Positions 1 to 12,070 of a stretch of 64,000 nt of DNA are shown piece by piece. Source of the stretch: Neoconidiobolus thromboides FSU 785 (taxonomy: Eukaryota > Entomophthoromycota > Entomophthoromycetes > Entomophthorales > Neoconidiobolaceae); assembly GCA_025603075.1 (NCBI GenBank), contig MU626284.1, positions 1 through 64,000 of the forward strand, in the 5' to 3' direction. The notes beneath the pieces are model-generated. The model had not been told where the DNA came from. It saw nothing but the letters and a program-made list of their open reading frames with translations, and ran no database searches. The stretch's first letter is position 1. Each line of letters opens with the position of its first letter. A program made the position numbers and the translations under genes.

Positions 1-587
1 AGAAATTAATCCAAATTTTATTTTTGAATTTGTGTCTAATGTGACGGTTAAATCTAAAAAGCCTAAAATTAAATCTCTTTATTTAAAACTTTCATAACCA
101 AACTTCGGAATGGAATTTTTGAAAATTTCAATACAATAGCTGTTTTTGACTCCAAACACTGAGTACCAGATTTCACACTTAGGAATATATTAATAATGTA
201 ATTATAAGATTAAAATAGTTTATTTATTTGATAACAAATCTACAATGTTGGCTATAAAGCAGTCGATAATGAGTATTTCTCAATAAAGTTTTATAAGAAT
301 ATGGGGATGTATTTTTCGGTTAAGAATTTTGCTAATAATCTTTCCACTCAAATGGTGCCTAAAAATGGAAAAAGTAATGAAGACAAAAAAACATCCCCAT
401 ATGTATTTAAGATTTAGTAGAAACTCAACCAACTTACAGTATAGACTATAGTAGAATAATTTAGAACTGTGTCAGGTTGCTCTTGTTTTAATAAAAAATT
501 TGATTTTGTACAACTTTAAGCGAAGTTTTTAAAATACAAAATATTTAAAAATTAGATAAAACAATGAAACTAATTTAGACAACCCCA
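1..587 (-). mobile_element. DNA transposon copy, truncated by window edge (element T1, copy a)
   Basis: Most of this segment is the reverse complement of parts of 21622-22738. Blocks 1-~127, 181-300 and 401-587 each match, and the end at 578-587 carries the same terminal motif (GACAACCCCA). By comparison with the other copy only about 36 bp are missing at the left. It lacks about 110 bp and about 430 bp of the interior of the other copy and has instead about 42 bp (134-178) that recur near 27260-27305. A MITE (299-402) is nested in it. No transposase is visible, so this copy is non-autonomous. Confidence 0.75.
299..402 (+). mobile_element. MITE copy 1 (nested in T1 copy a)
   Basis: Near-perfect copy: TGGGGATGT at the left and ACATCCCCA at the right, flanked by TA on both sides. 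The other T1 copy has the unoccupied site near 21812, so the insertion boundaries are directly defined. Confidence 0.9.
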
Positions 588-810
588 TCTATTAATCTAG
601 ATACTAGTCAGCTACAGGGGTTTAAGCTAGAATATCATTACACATTAAAAGTGGAGTTGATAAAATCTATTATAAAGTAACAATAGCTAGTAATACGGAA
701 CTAAGAAGAGAGTTAAGAAGAGTGATAGTATGTATTAATTATCTTTATGCGTTTTTGGTATCACCTTTGCTATTAGGAGCGGCCTTAGGTTTTTGTTTAC
801 GTTTTTAGGT
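588..810 (+). pseudogene. PPxY two-TM family pseudogene P1
   Basis: Starts right at the end of the transposon copy. From about 618 it translates as GFKLEYHYTLKV, the family's conserved block, then needs a +1 frameshift near 654 to continue as DKIYYKVTIASNTELRRELR and a TM-like stretch (FLVSPLLLGAALGF), ending in a stop near 809. No second exon with PPxY motifs is recognisable downstream. It is a decayed relative of the intact genes at 3010 and 4315. Confidence 0.7.
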
Positions 811-1005
811 GAAGGATGGTATTTTTAATACCTTTTTAATATTTTTTCAATATCAACTACTAATTTGACTTAAGGCAGCTTATTGTTTAAATCATCGGTT
901 AATAAAAAATAAGAATTACTGTGGCAAAGGCATTACTAAATAAAAAACGGTACTATTTTTTGAAGACTAGCTTAGGTTGGTTTGATATATGCAACATAAT
1001 CAAAT

Positions 1006-1112
1006 ATATGGGAGTGTTTTTTTCGGCTTCATTATTTTTTCCATCTTTTAAGCGCTATTTCAGTGGAAAACTTGTTGGTAAAATTCTTAAACAAAAAAAT
1101 ACACCCCCATAT
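1006..1112 (-). mobile_element. MITE copy 2
   Basis: Full-length copy in reverse orientation, TA on both sides (..ATA|TGGGAGTGT .. ACACCCCCA|TAT..). A 101-codon open frame that overlaps it is MITE-derived in its middle and is not a credible gene. Confidence 0.88.
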
Positions 1113-1693
1113 CTAAGTTATGTTTTCATAAAATCACATTCTCAAAAATCAAATACAACCATAAAAAATAAAACTGTATATCCCTTGAGAACTAAGACTA
1201 AAAGTATTATAATTTTTCTGTTTTAAAAGGAATTTTGGTAATGAAATATGCTATGCTTCCTTTCAAATTGTATTATAGCTTTAAGAAAATCCCTCATTCC
1301 AAAGCTTACCATTACAAATATTTTTCTATCACATCAGCTATTGGCTTTTATAAATAATAATCTAATAAAATTTATTCTTTACTTTTATAAATTAAGAATG
1401 CCATTTTGGTTATACATTTTGAAATTGTAACACAACTGAACTATAGATATTCTTTTTAAAAATGATGATAGAAACTGCAGTAAAAATGATTGACTGCTAC
1501 TATGCTGTTAAACCGAATAGAAGGTAGTACATAAACAGGACATCATTGTGGAAGTCAATTTTTTTGATTGATCTCAAGTTGTTAAGAGGAAGGAAAAGAT
1601 AATTCTAATTTCAATTACAATTACAATTTAACAAAAAATAAAATCGTTTTATAGTTTTAAAAGTTTTCAGATCAAATGTAACATCTGCTAAGT

Positions 1694-2405
1694 ATAAAAA
1701 CCTGCAGAGTACTAACAAATTATCTACGGCCAATAATGAATCACAACTATAGTTTGGTAATCCAAATATCGATCAGTTACATGGGTTCCAATTGAAATAC
1801 TTTTACATTTCAACACAACCTTGATAAAATTTGTTATAAAATAATGATATACGGTAGCAAGGAATTTAAAAAATTTGAAAGGGGTGATAATGTACATTTA
1901 TTGCATTCAATTATTTTTAACCTTACCTTTGCTCTTGGGAGCAGCCTTTGGAGTTTTGTTTGTATATTTAGGCAAAGTATACTATATTTACTATTATATG
2001 CTATCCTTTCAGCATTTATCCTTAGTTCTAATATTCAACTTTACGCAAGTTTTCTTGCTAATCTTATAATATATGGGATATATTCCTTTGTTTAAGAATT
2101 TACTAACAACCTTTCCGCTCAAATAGCGCTTAAAAAATGGAAAAAACAATGAAACCTAGAAAAATATCTCTATATATTAATCGAAATTTTAGTTTTCAAT
2201 GTATTATTTAAATTTTATTTATAGTAAGCAAAGTTATATAAAATTAAATAAATATATAGTTGTTTTAAATTGCTTGATGAAAGTGAACAATTAGTAGATG
2301 AATTAATTGATCATCAATCTGGAACTAAAAAATTATGTATGTGTTACTTCTCCTAGTTTATAGTAAGCTGCTAAATCATCACCTGCTTATGAATCCACTA
2401 ATTAA
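1694..2405 (+). pseudogene. PPxY two-TM family pseudogene P2
   Basis: Aligns over its whole length with the intact paralogues but is broken. The start codon position reads ATA. There is an in-frame stop near 1757 (after LSTANNESQL), and frameshifts lie before and after the conserved DKICYKIMIYGSKE block. The TM part reads YCIQLFLTLPLLLGAAFGVL. The intron donor is GC-like (gcaagt) and the intron holds a MITE (2071-2175). Exon 2 begins after tttag near 2196 (FSMYYLNFIYSKQSYIKLNK), is out of frame in its middle, and ends SPAYESTN-stop at 2405, keeping the tail's last PPAY-like motif as SPAY. Confidence 0.8.
2071..2175 (+). mobile_element. MITE copy 3 (in the intron of pseudogene P2)
   Basis: Diverged copy with recognisable core (TTTAAGAATTTACTAACAAC, AAATAGCGCTTAAAAAATGG). 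It sits inside the intron position shared by all family members, where the intact genes have only 48-50 bp. Confidence 0.8.
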
Positions 2406-2408
2406 TAA

Positions 2409-2510
2409 TTGGGGATGTATTTTTGTATTTAAGAATTTTGCTACCAATTTTTCCACTCAAATAGCGCTTGAAAGATGGAAAAAGTAATAAAGGAAGGAAA
2501 ACACCCCAAA
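2409..2510 (+). mobile_element. MITE copy 4
   Basis: Starts four bases after the stop codon of pseudogene P2. The TIRs are TGGGGATGT and ACACCCCA and the core is well conserved; the flanking TA is lost on both sides. Confidence 0.85.
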
Positions 2511-2815
2511 ATGTTAGTATAAAGGTGTAATTCAGACCTATCACTACACAAGTTTTGATATTCTTCAAAAACCATAGGGGTTGTTATTTATCTAAGTTGT
2601 GAGAGCACTTTATGTCTACTAATTTATCAACAAAAATTAGTTCTCAAAGTTAAAAGAAGTATTTGTAAGCTTATTACACTGAAAAGAAACAGATAAAAAG
2701 TTCTACTCTCTTTTATGACTTCGCACTCTAACTACTTTTTTCTAATTTATATTAATGGTTTCATAAACTTTCTATAAATCTTATAAGAATTCTTTTTAGA
2801 GCTATTCGTAATCGA
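2511..2815. other. Non-coding spacer upstream of the first intact PPxY gene
   Basis: About 300 bp of AT-rich sequence with no credible ORF. It leads into the conserved upstream element of the 3010 gene. Confidence 0.5.
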
Positions 2816-2880
2816 TTTGCGGCAAAATACTTCATTAATATACCGTTAAGTAAAATAGAAGAAAAATCATAAATAGAAGG
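2816..2880 (+). promoter_or_regulatory. Conserved upstream element of the PPxY gene at 3010
   Basis: Holds TTTGCGGCAAAATAC (2816-2830), then TTAAGTAAAATAGAAG and AAATAGAAGG (to 2880). The same ordered motifs occur before the other three intact paralogues. The first motif is about 190 bp before the ATG. A second block (TTATTCAGACAGTTTAAATA, near 2907-2927) is shared with the 4315 gene only. Confidence 0.5.
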
Positions 2881-3009
2881 TTGGTTTCAAAAAGCTATCT
2901 GTTCGGTTTATTCAGACAGTTTAAATATATAGAAAAATTTTTAATTAATTTACTAAAAAAAGTTCACTTATTTTAAATTTTAAAATTAACCAATAACTAT
3001 ATTCAGGCT

Positions 3010-3643
3010 ATGAATCTACAAAATACTGTTGAATTACCTACAATCAATAATGACATGTCACAATCAGAATTTACTAATACAACTAGTGGTCTATCACACG
3101 GGTTTAAATTAAAATCTCATTACACGTTGAAATTTACTCTTGATGAAGCTTGTTATAATATAATAATGTATGGCGACATGAATCAAAAAAAGGAATTAAA
3201 GAGAGTGATAGTACGTACTTATTGCTTGCGAATATTTCTAATCTTACCTTTAATATCTGGGGTAGTTTTTGGAGCTTTATATCTATTTCTAGGTAAGAAG
3301 TACTCCATTTACTACCTATTGATTATCTTTATATTCCTTATCCCTACTCTTAGTTTTCAAGTTTATGTAAGTTCAATTTTTTACATTTTGTGTCTTAAGT
3401 TAATAAAACTTTTAGTATTTAATGCATTATTTAGCATCTGTTCATAGCAAACAAAGTTATATGAAATTAAATAAAAGCACAATCACTCGTATTGAGATGG
3501 ACAGAAGAGAGAGGGATCAGTTAGTATATTATCAAGATGAAACTGAGAGAGTGACTTATACGCTACCACCGCCACTTTATAGTCAAGCTGCTAAAGCCCC
3601 ACCTGCCTACGAATCTACTAGTTATAACCCATTTAATATTTAA
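3010..3643 (+). CDS. PPxY-tailed two-TM membrane protein (paralogue A)
   Basis: Two exons, 3010-3366 and 3416-3643, with a 49-bp intron (gtaagt..ttttag), give 194 aa. Order: a variable polar N-terminus (~40 aa), then the family block YTLKFTLDEACYN..MYGDM..KKELKRVIVRTYC, then two hydrophobic helices (IFLILPLISGVVFGALYLFL and YYLLIIFIFLIPTLSFQVY), a basic linker starting HYLASVHSKQSY, an acidic stretch and a tail with PPPLY and PPAY. No signal peptide is seen. Double PPxY motifs are known docking sites for WW domains of Nedd4/Rsp5 ubiquitin ligases, so an adaptor or cargo role at membranes is inferred, not shown. It is the third of four tandem members here, all on this strand. I do not recognise the N-terminal domain. 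Confidence 0.85.
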
Positions 3644-4130
3644 AATGAAATTGTATTTTGCTTTGTTAGTGTTTTTACTCATAGATACTTTTTTCTAAAA
3701 GTAATTAACAGTAGTTTGCCCTGAAATGGGTTATCATTTAACTTATTAGCGTATATAAACAAAATAAAATAACATTCGCTTTAATTAAAGTTTTGAATAT
3801 AATCAGTAATATTGTTTTTAATGTAAGATTAAAATAATTCAATACCTATATCATAATTTAAAGAGCTGAAACGATACTGATTGTAACCAAAGTTTAACTT
3901 GTATTTTAAATTTTCAAATAAAATGGCCTTCAAAATAAGTAGGTTCAATTATAAAGTTATCATACTTATATTTTCCTTAATAAAGGTAGTTTTCTGTATA
4001 ATTCAAAACTATTGTCATTTTCAATAGCTATAACTTAAATACTAACTTTATTTTATTTTTACAAGAACATGTTTTTTGTTATGCTCTTGATTCGTTGCCC
4101 CATGTACACAACAGCTAATTGAATTCCTAA
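3644..4130. other. Intergenic spacer between paralogues A and B
   Basis: AT-rich, no ORF or repeat recognised; presumably the 3' region of paralogue A and the distal promoter of B. Confidence 0.5.
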
Positions 4131-4200
4131 CTGGCGGCGAAATGGTTCTTTATTGGTATAGAATTAAGTAAAATAGAAAAATAAAGAGGTACATAGAAGG
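4131..4200 (+). promoter_or_regulatory. Conserved upstream element of the PPxY gene at 4315
   Basis: CTGGCGGCGAAATGG at 4131-4145, then TTAAGTAAAATAGAAAAA and ACATAGAAGG ending at 4200. Order and spacing match the elements before the other paralogues. The first motif is about 180 bp before the ATG. Confidence 0.5.
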
Positions 4201-4314
4201 ATTATTATAAAACTTAAATTTATTCGGTTGAATTCAGACAATTTAAATAAAAAAAATAATAGTTAGTTTCATTTGAATTACTAGAGAAAATTAACGAACA
4301 TTTGCACTCAGATT

Positions 4315-4941
4315 ATGAGCCTAGAGAGCGTTGTTGGGTTATCTACAATCACTCATAATAGCTCACTGTCAGAGCCTATTAATTCAACTACTCATCCATT
4401 AAAAGGGCTCAAATTAAGATCAGAGTACACTTTTAAATGTAATCTTGACGAGGTATGCTACAAAGTAATGGTATATGGTGATATCAATCTAAAAAAAGAA
4501 TTGAAAAGAACAATAATAAATACTTATTGCTTTCGAATGTTTTTAGTTTTACCTATATCATTTGGTGCATTATTCGGATTTATAGCAATACTTGGAAGCA
4601 GAGAGTATTTACTTTCTTGCCTATTAGCTATTACTGCATTATTTATACTTAGTTTTGGTATTCAACTTTATGTGAGTCTTTTATTTCTTATTTTTTATCT
4701 TTAATTGATAAAAATTTAGTTTTTAGCCCATTATCTAAAATCCGTCCATAGTAAACAAAGTTATATAAAGCTAAATAAGCTTACAGTCGCTCATTTTGAA
4801 AAATCTATAGGAGCAAGAGATCAAACAACAAATGAGCAGGCAGACTCTCGACCTCAAACAGAAAGAGAGATTTATGTCCTACCTCCACCACTTTATAATC
4901 AAGCTTTCGACTCACCACCTGCTTATCAATCCCCTAGTTGA
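4315..4941 (+). CDS. PPxY-tailed two-TM membrane protein (paralogue B)
   Basis: Exons 4315-4671 and 4720-4941, joined by a 48-bp intron (gtgagt..tttag), give 192 aa. Exon 1 has exactly the same length (119 codons) and intron phase 0 as paralogues A and D. The conserved block reads YTFKCNLDEVCYKVMVYGDI, then LKKELKRTIINTYCFRMF. The two TM helices are FLVLPISFGALFGFIAIL and a second one ending FGIQLY. Exon 2 starts FLAHYLKSVHSKQSYIKLNK and ends with LPPPLY and SPPAY motifs. It is the last gene of the left cluster. Function is unknown; WW-domain binding is inferred from the PPxY pair. Confidence 0.85.
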
Positions 4942-5824
4942 TTATATAACATATTATTATAGTTTTGTAAATAATAACTATTATTAACTTTATTTCATTA
5001 TTATTTAAAATAATTTTGCAATGACATTTAATCTAATAAAATCAAGATATTAAAATTTTTAGTGAAGTTAAAAATTAAGAATTCTAAATATGGTAAGTAA
5101 AATTCAATTAAAATTGAGAAAAAGATTACTATCAAAAGATATTGAAAAGATATTTATCTATTCCTTTTATGATAAATAATCTTAGTAGAGGGAGTTGGTA
5201 TTATTTTAAAATAATGAGGAGTTTATAGCTAGGAAGATTCAACTATTAAAAATATATATAGATGCCTCCTGAAATATAATATTAGAATCTATAAATAAAA
5301 TATACTTTTCTCTACGAAACCTCAAAGGAATATTAAAGTTGCCAAGTTAGTAAGTTTGTTAATGGATTCTGATAATCATATATAAAAACATATTCTATTA
5401 AGAAAAATCCATGGATATTCAGTGTTTACATTGATAAGAATCTAAAAAAGAAATATAAAAGTTTGGTGTAATAGAATCCAATTTTGCTTCACAGTATCCA
5501 GTTTTTTAATACTTTTAATAATAATACCGGCTACCTTTATAACTATTTTGCCTATTTAACAAATATATAAATTTTTAATGTAATGTCAAGTTCAATCATC
5601 AGAATATATTTCAAACTAAACTTGAATTTTAATCCAACAAATTCCTAACTTCCGTCTGCTAATTTTTAGAACCCAACAAATCCTGAGCATAAATTAACGA
5701 ATAGTCTAGTCACTTCCCCTCAGATTTACTCATCAAGTTTTTAACTATGATAAAATAAAAAATAAATAAATTCCGAAAAAGTTCATTTTTTAATTGAGCT
5801 TTTTCTCGAAAAGCTTAGTTAAAG
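4942..5824. other. Intergenic region before GCN2
   Basis: No intact gene. A stretch at about 5400-5560 on + can be read as a hydrophobic segment after an interrupted NLKKKYK-like motif, which might be a very old relic of the PPxY family. The similarity is too weak to annotate as a pseudogene. Confidence 0.4.
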
Positions 5825-8800
5825 ATGAAAGATATGAATTGTAATGAAATTCAAGAAAATGAAATTGAAGCTTTAAAAGCGATTTATATGGTAAATTTAT
5901 ATTCTATTTGTTAATAGGTTTTATATAATTATTGTAGGATGATTTTGAAATTATCGAATCGAATGTTCGATCTTGGAAGGTAAAATGAAGATTTAGATAA
6001 ATGGTTTAATATAATAACTGAAATGTTATTAGGTATCAAAAAAATATAAAGAATTTAAGATCAAAATCAAACCGATGGATGAAAGTATACGAGATAATGT
6101 GGAGATCTATGTAAATATCAAGTAATTCGGACATCATTATTCAAAATAAAATAAAATAGAGTAATTGAATATTTCAGGTTCCCACCAGCTTATCCAGTAA
6201 TAGCTCCAGAAATATTTTTAGAATCCCCAAAAGGGTTATCAGAAAGCCAATATAATGAGCTTAAAAAAACGATCAAAAATAAAACTCAAGAATTATTGGG
6301 TTCCGAAATGGTATTTGATCTATGTGATTTGGTTTTGGAGTACATTACCAATAACCATGTAGATGATAAAACTAGTTCATTTCATCAACAGATGATTGAA
6401 AGACAAGAGAAATCGATTAAAGTAAGAGATTTTATTTTTAATTAATTTCGAATTAGATTTATAGACTCAATATTAGGAAGAAGAAGAAAAAGCCCAAAAA
6501 GAATATGAAAGAATATTACAATTAGAAAAAGAAAAAGAAGAAAAAGAAAAAGAAACATTATCTAAAGCACTTGAAGCGGAGTTATTTAAAAAAGAACAAA
6601 AATTGCAAGAAGAAAGATTGAAAAGGAAATTAATCAAAACAGAATATAACTTAGGTTCGCTAATTGAATTTGATCGTCCAATTAATATTTATTTTAACTC
6701 TTCCCATTCACAGGTAATTAGGATTTATATTAGTATACTCTTTTTTTGAAAGATAAATTATATAGCCATTGACTTTCTTAGCTGTAACTTTGGGACCTTG
6801 TATATCCAAAGGTAACTTTTAGTATAGTTTGTAATTTACTTAAATTCTAAAAGAAGAAAGATAAATATTGTAAAACGTATTTTGCATTACCATATAATCC
6901 AATAACAAATGGGGATACAACAACACCGCCCTTATTAATTGAAGAAATTATCTTATTTCCACAAACAGAAAACAAGATTCAAGCGATTGAAGATGTAATT
7001 TTATAAGTTGATATTAATATACATCTTATTAACTTAAGTTTTAAATAGCTACGAAAAATTGAAGATACTTTAGAAAAGTTAAAAAATATACGTCATCCAG
7101 GTATCTTAATGATTTATGAATTTAAGGTGGATGATTTAGATTTAAATAACATCTCTTGGAAGTTATTAATATTACAAGAAACTCGATTATTATCTTCCAG
7201 TTTAAAAAATTCATTAAAAAAGTGTGGACCTTTGAGTATCAGTTTAGCTAGAGTCTATTTTAAAGAGTTAATTAAAGCGGTACAAGTTTTACATCTAAAT
7301 AACATTAATTATAATTGTAAGAGAACTCTTATGAGATTAAAATAGTAGTTTTTATCAATGACGATTTTTTAGATATTCGTACCGATAAAATTATATTAGA
7401 TTGTGAAGAAGAAACTATTGAAAATTCAAATATGGAATCCTATTTTGATCAAGTTTATTCTTCTGTTAAATTAATTTCTAGAAATTATTTACAATATTCT
7501 ACAAGTAAATATAATAATAGTGATAATGAATATTACTTTATTAAATTGGATTTAATTAGATCTTAACGAGGGATGCTTTGCAAATGATTCAAAATGGTAA
7601 TTTATTATCATTTTTTTATAAAAGAAATCAGTATTAATTAAAATAGGGCACCTCCTGAATCTAGATGTGAAACGGAACTTGATAGGTAAATTTCAATTTT
7701 AAAAAATTTAGTTCAATGATGACTAACATGATAAAAGTCAAGGAGATATTTGGGATTTAGGAATCGTATTAGTTGAAATGTTACTTGGTCCAAAAATACT
7801 CGATTCTTATACTTCACTAACAGATTTATTAGAAACTTGTAAGGCCGTTTACTTTATAATAGAAAATCTAATGAAATATATTAGCTTTTGGCCATTTTGA
7901 TATTCATGCGCGTGATTTAATTAATTCAATGCTTCAAATGTAAGTTATTTGTTTTTTAATCTTTAATTGCTTGTAATCTAATTGTATTTTAAAAAAGAGA
8001 TGCAAGAGATCGACCTAAATTAAATAAAATATTAACTCATCCATTTTTAAAAAATGAAACTGTTATGGTATCATTTTCAGGTAATTTAAGCATCATTATT
8101 AAGTAATATTATAATTCAATTAATTTTATATTCCATATTAACAGAACATTTGAACAATCCCAATTCAAGCGGATCTAATAAAACGCAACAAATGATGATG
8201 GCTAGTTCACCAGAATCTAATCCAAGTAATTCTTTTCAATATAAATCAATGATGGAACAAGCTCAAAATTTAACAAAATCAATATCAAGATATGAAAATG
8301 ATTTTGAAGAACTACAATTTTTGGGTAGAGGTAATTATAATAATATTGACAATATTAATAATATAATTAATCTTTGTTCATTTATTAGGTGGTTTTGGCG
8401 AAGTTGTTAAAGCAAGAAATAAACTTGATGGAAGGTAATTTAAGTTATAATTTAAATTATTATATAAATTACTAATTTATTTATCCAGGATTTATGCTGT
8501 AAATTAATTAGTTAATTTAATTTATGAACATAGCACTAAAATTTATTTAGATAAAAAAAGTGAAATTAGATACAAAAGATACAGAAAATAGTAGAAAAAT
8601 ATTAAGAGAGGTATCTGCCTTGTCTAGATTACACCATCAATATATTGTTAGATATTATACTGCTTGGTTAGAAAGTAAGTTTATATTTTTAATAAACAAA
8701 ATAAATTATTGATAAATCATTATAGACGGTAATGGAGCATGGGATGAAGATACGTCAGAAGATAATTCAGACAGCGAAGAAAGTGATAGTGAAGTTAGTG

Positions 8801-11800
8801 ATATGGATGGCGTAGAAGGTGATTTTTTATATACAGAAAAATCGACTAGTTTTAGTATAAAAAAATCAATGCCAATAAGATTTAAAAGAAGTCAAAGTGG
8901 GCATACTGAATCATATGATGATAATTCATATTATGATTCTGAATCAAATAGTCAAAGTAGTGGATTATCATATAGATGTTTATACATTCAAATGGAATAT
9001 TGTGATAAAAATACATTAAGAGATGTAATCGATGAGTCTATTAGTATTGATGAATGTTGGAGAATATTAAGACAAATATTGGAAGGATTAGATCACTTGC
9101 ATAGCCAAGGTATGATTCATCGAGACCTCAAACCAAGTAATTTATTTTTGGCTGCTAATGGGGATGTTAAAATTGGTGATTTTGGATTAGCAACTTCAAG
9201 TAATAGTATGTCGGAAGGTGTCGGATCTAGAAGGATTAGTTATGAAATTTATAATGGATCTATGACATCTGAAGTTGGTACTTCCTTTTATATGTCGCCT
9301 GAAGTTGTATCAAAAACAGCAAGATATAATCAAAAAGTAGATATGTATTCTTTAGGTATCATATTTTTTGAAATGATTTATCCATTTTCTACAGGGATGG
9401 AAAGGGCTATGATATTAAGAGATTTAAGATTACCAACGATTTTATTTCCACAAAACTTTCCATCTAATTTAAAAGTACAAGCTAAAATCATACAAAGTTT
9501 ATTAAACCATAATGAAAAAGAAAGACCAACGGCATTAGAATTATTACAAAGTAATTTATTACCAACACGTATAGAAGACGAATATATTCAGGAATGTATA
9601 AGAACAATAGCTAATCCAACTACTCCACATTATGGAAAATTAATGAATACTTTATTTTCCCAACCAATCGATCGTCATAAAGATTTAGTTTATGATCATA
9701 AAACTAAAAATAGTGGGGAATTGCCAGCTGCTGTTTATTCTGAATTTATACGTTCATTATTAACTGTTGTATTTAAGCGACATGGAGCAGTAGAATTTAT
9801 AGCTCCACTATTGATACCAAAATCAGAAAAATTTTCTGAATTCCAAAAGCCGGCTTATCTATTAGATCCCTCAGGTAATATTGTTCAAATGCCTTATGAT
9901 CTTACCCTTCCATTTGTAAGATTTATGTCCCGTAGCAACATTCTAGCCTTAAAAAGATTTACATTTGATCGAGTTTATCGACAGAATATGGAAGATGATA
10001 GTTTAATTGAAGTCCAAGAAGCAGATTTTGATATTATAACAACTAATAAAGAAGATATTGTTTCTGAATCTGAAGTCATGAAGATAGTAGATGAAATTAT
10101 GGATTCTTTACCAATTAGTATGGTAACAGATTGTTATTTTCAAATTAACCATGGATTACTAGCTACAATTATAATGGATGCTTGCAAAGTACCTAAACAA
10201 AAAAGAGCTAATGTGGCTGTTATTTTATCTCAATTAGAAGCCCCAAAAACACTATTACAAGTGAGATCGTTATTAAGTCGATGTCATTTGTCTAAAGCTA
10301 TGGTAGAAGAATTATTATTATTATATGCAACTGGAGATTTAGATTTATGTCATAACAAATTACGTAAAATGAGTTTATTAAAAGGATATAAAGCAACAAT
10401 TGACAAATTATTTGAGCATTTAAAAAAAGTAGTCTATTATTGTAAAAAATTAGGAATTAATCGAAAAATTATCTTTAATTCCTTTAATATGTATAATTTA
10501 CAATACTACGAAAGCGGTATTATGTTTCGGATGATTAGAGATGGTAAAAAAGGGGATATTTTGGCAGTCGGTGGGAGATATGATTCCCTTCTAAGTAGGT
10601 ATAGAAGTCCACTAGCATCGACTATTCCATTGAAATATGGGGTAGGAGTTTCTATTGCTTTACAAAAACTTACCTTATTATTGTCTCAATATGAAACTCA
10701 AAAAAACAATAGTAAAAAAGGGGATGAAGATCGTAATACGAATATTTGGATACCAAAAATTGTAAATTGTTATTTAAATATATTAAGATTAATATCCAAT
10801 TAATTAATATTTTAGTTGGATGTTTATATAACATCATTTGGTAAAGGATTATATGAAGAAAGATTAGATATAGCACGAGAATTATGGAATCATCAAATAC
10901 GATGTGATTATCGACGAGAAGAAGAAGCCGAATTCAATTTAGATTTGTATTTACAAAATAATAAAATATTAGGGGTGAACTGGATTGTATTTGTTAAATC
11001 TACTAAAAAAGATGAACATTCAGTTAAAGTAAGAAATATTAATTTGAAATCGGAAGTGGAAGGTAAAGAATTATTACCATTTATGTGAGTTATGGATGAC
11101 TGATTGATTTTTTCATTAGTTCCATTGGCGGAATTGGCAAATTATTTAGCTAATGAAATTGCTGAAAATCATCGATTGGATTTACAAGCGGCAGGTATTA
11201 CGACAAGAAGAAAAATGGAATTTGGGAATAAATATTTGTTAGATGATGAAGGTAAAGTTGAATATCTAAAACCAATAATAAATAATAATAAGGGCAATTT
11301 TATTTAGGGTTATCATCAGGCTTATCCGATTTAAATATCAACTCAAGTTCAAGTTGCATGATTGACGAAGATATATTACCCACCTTTAACTTGAATTTAA
11401 TTAATACAGCACCTAATAAAGTGAATCCAAAAAGAAAAAGACAATTATTTGATAGAGGTAAGCTAAATAAGAAAACTAATTGTCATTATATTTTTTTATA
11501 AGTGTGTTAATGTGTGAATTGATTAGCTTTAGAAGCGGTATTGAAAATTGGTAAAAACGCGTTTAAATCTGGTACTCCAGTTTTAGTTATGGAATTATCA
11601 AGAGAAGGATTAAGAAAAATACTAGAATGTTCATTGCAAGATGAAGATAGTTTTAAAAAAAGTAAGTTTAAATTAAATCAACATTATTTGTTATTATTTA
11701 TATAAATTGCTTTAATTCATTATTGTTATCTTAGTGTTAAATACGTTACCATCAAATCAAAGAGCCCAAGTACAATTGGCTAGAAGTACCTTATTATCTT

Positions 11801-11889
11801 ATAATACATGTGTAGATAATGATACTTATTCTATGGCTTGGTTATATTCTATAAAGGATGATTGTGCCCTTTGTTATCAATTTAAATAG
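5825..11889 (+). CDS. GCN2: eIF2-alpha kinase GCN2 (many exons)
   Basis: Phosphorylates eIF2 alpha when uncharged tRNA accumulates (general amino-acid control). The domain order is complete. An N-terminal RWD domain begins at the ATG at 5825 (NEIQENEIEALKAIYM, later FPPAYPVIAPEIF). A charged coiled coil follows (~6477-6640). A pseudokinase domain (~6765-8080) ends in WAPPES rather than an active site. The active kinase domain (~8300-9560) has GGFGEVVKARN, HRDLKPSNLF (9118), IGDFGLAT and VGTSFYMSPE. A HisRS-like region runs from ~9610 to past 10800 and on to LDVYITSFGKGLYEERLDIA, and a C-terminal domain ends at the TAG at 11889. Introns are about 35-75 nt; exon 1 is 5825-5890 and the largest exon covers ~8730-10758. 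One intron near 7333 is best placed so that exons join as NYN|YIRTDKIIL. Exon joins were made by eye and a few may be off. Confidence 0.93.
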
Positions 11890-12070
11890 TTATGTTTTTA
11901 AAATAAAAGTTTTTTAGAAGCCAAATTTCAATTATACATTAATAGTGTATTATGTATATTTGTAAGAAATAAAACAATAACATCTGTTTATTTATTTTAA
12001 AAAAATAAGTCTTAACTTGTTTGCACTTCATTACTATCTAAGGCTTACTACGCATTTTTCTAATATATAT

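Noticed and set aside
921..1226. 101-codon open frame
   Set aside because: Its middle third is a MITE read in the open frame and the rest has no protein-like character.
2571..2600. Possible T1 terminus (TAGGGGTTGTTATTTATCTA)
   Set aside because: Too few matching bases and no T1 body next to it.
5400..5560. Possible further PPxY-family relic
   Set aside because: Only a hydrophobic run and a vague NLKKKYK match; both can arise by chance in AT-rich DNA.
7316..7349. Possible 29-nt ultra-short intron in GCN2
   Set aside because: A normal 56-nt intron with the acceptor at ttttttag fits the frame and the protein better.
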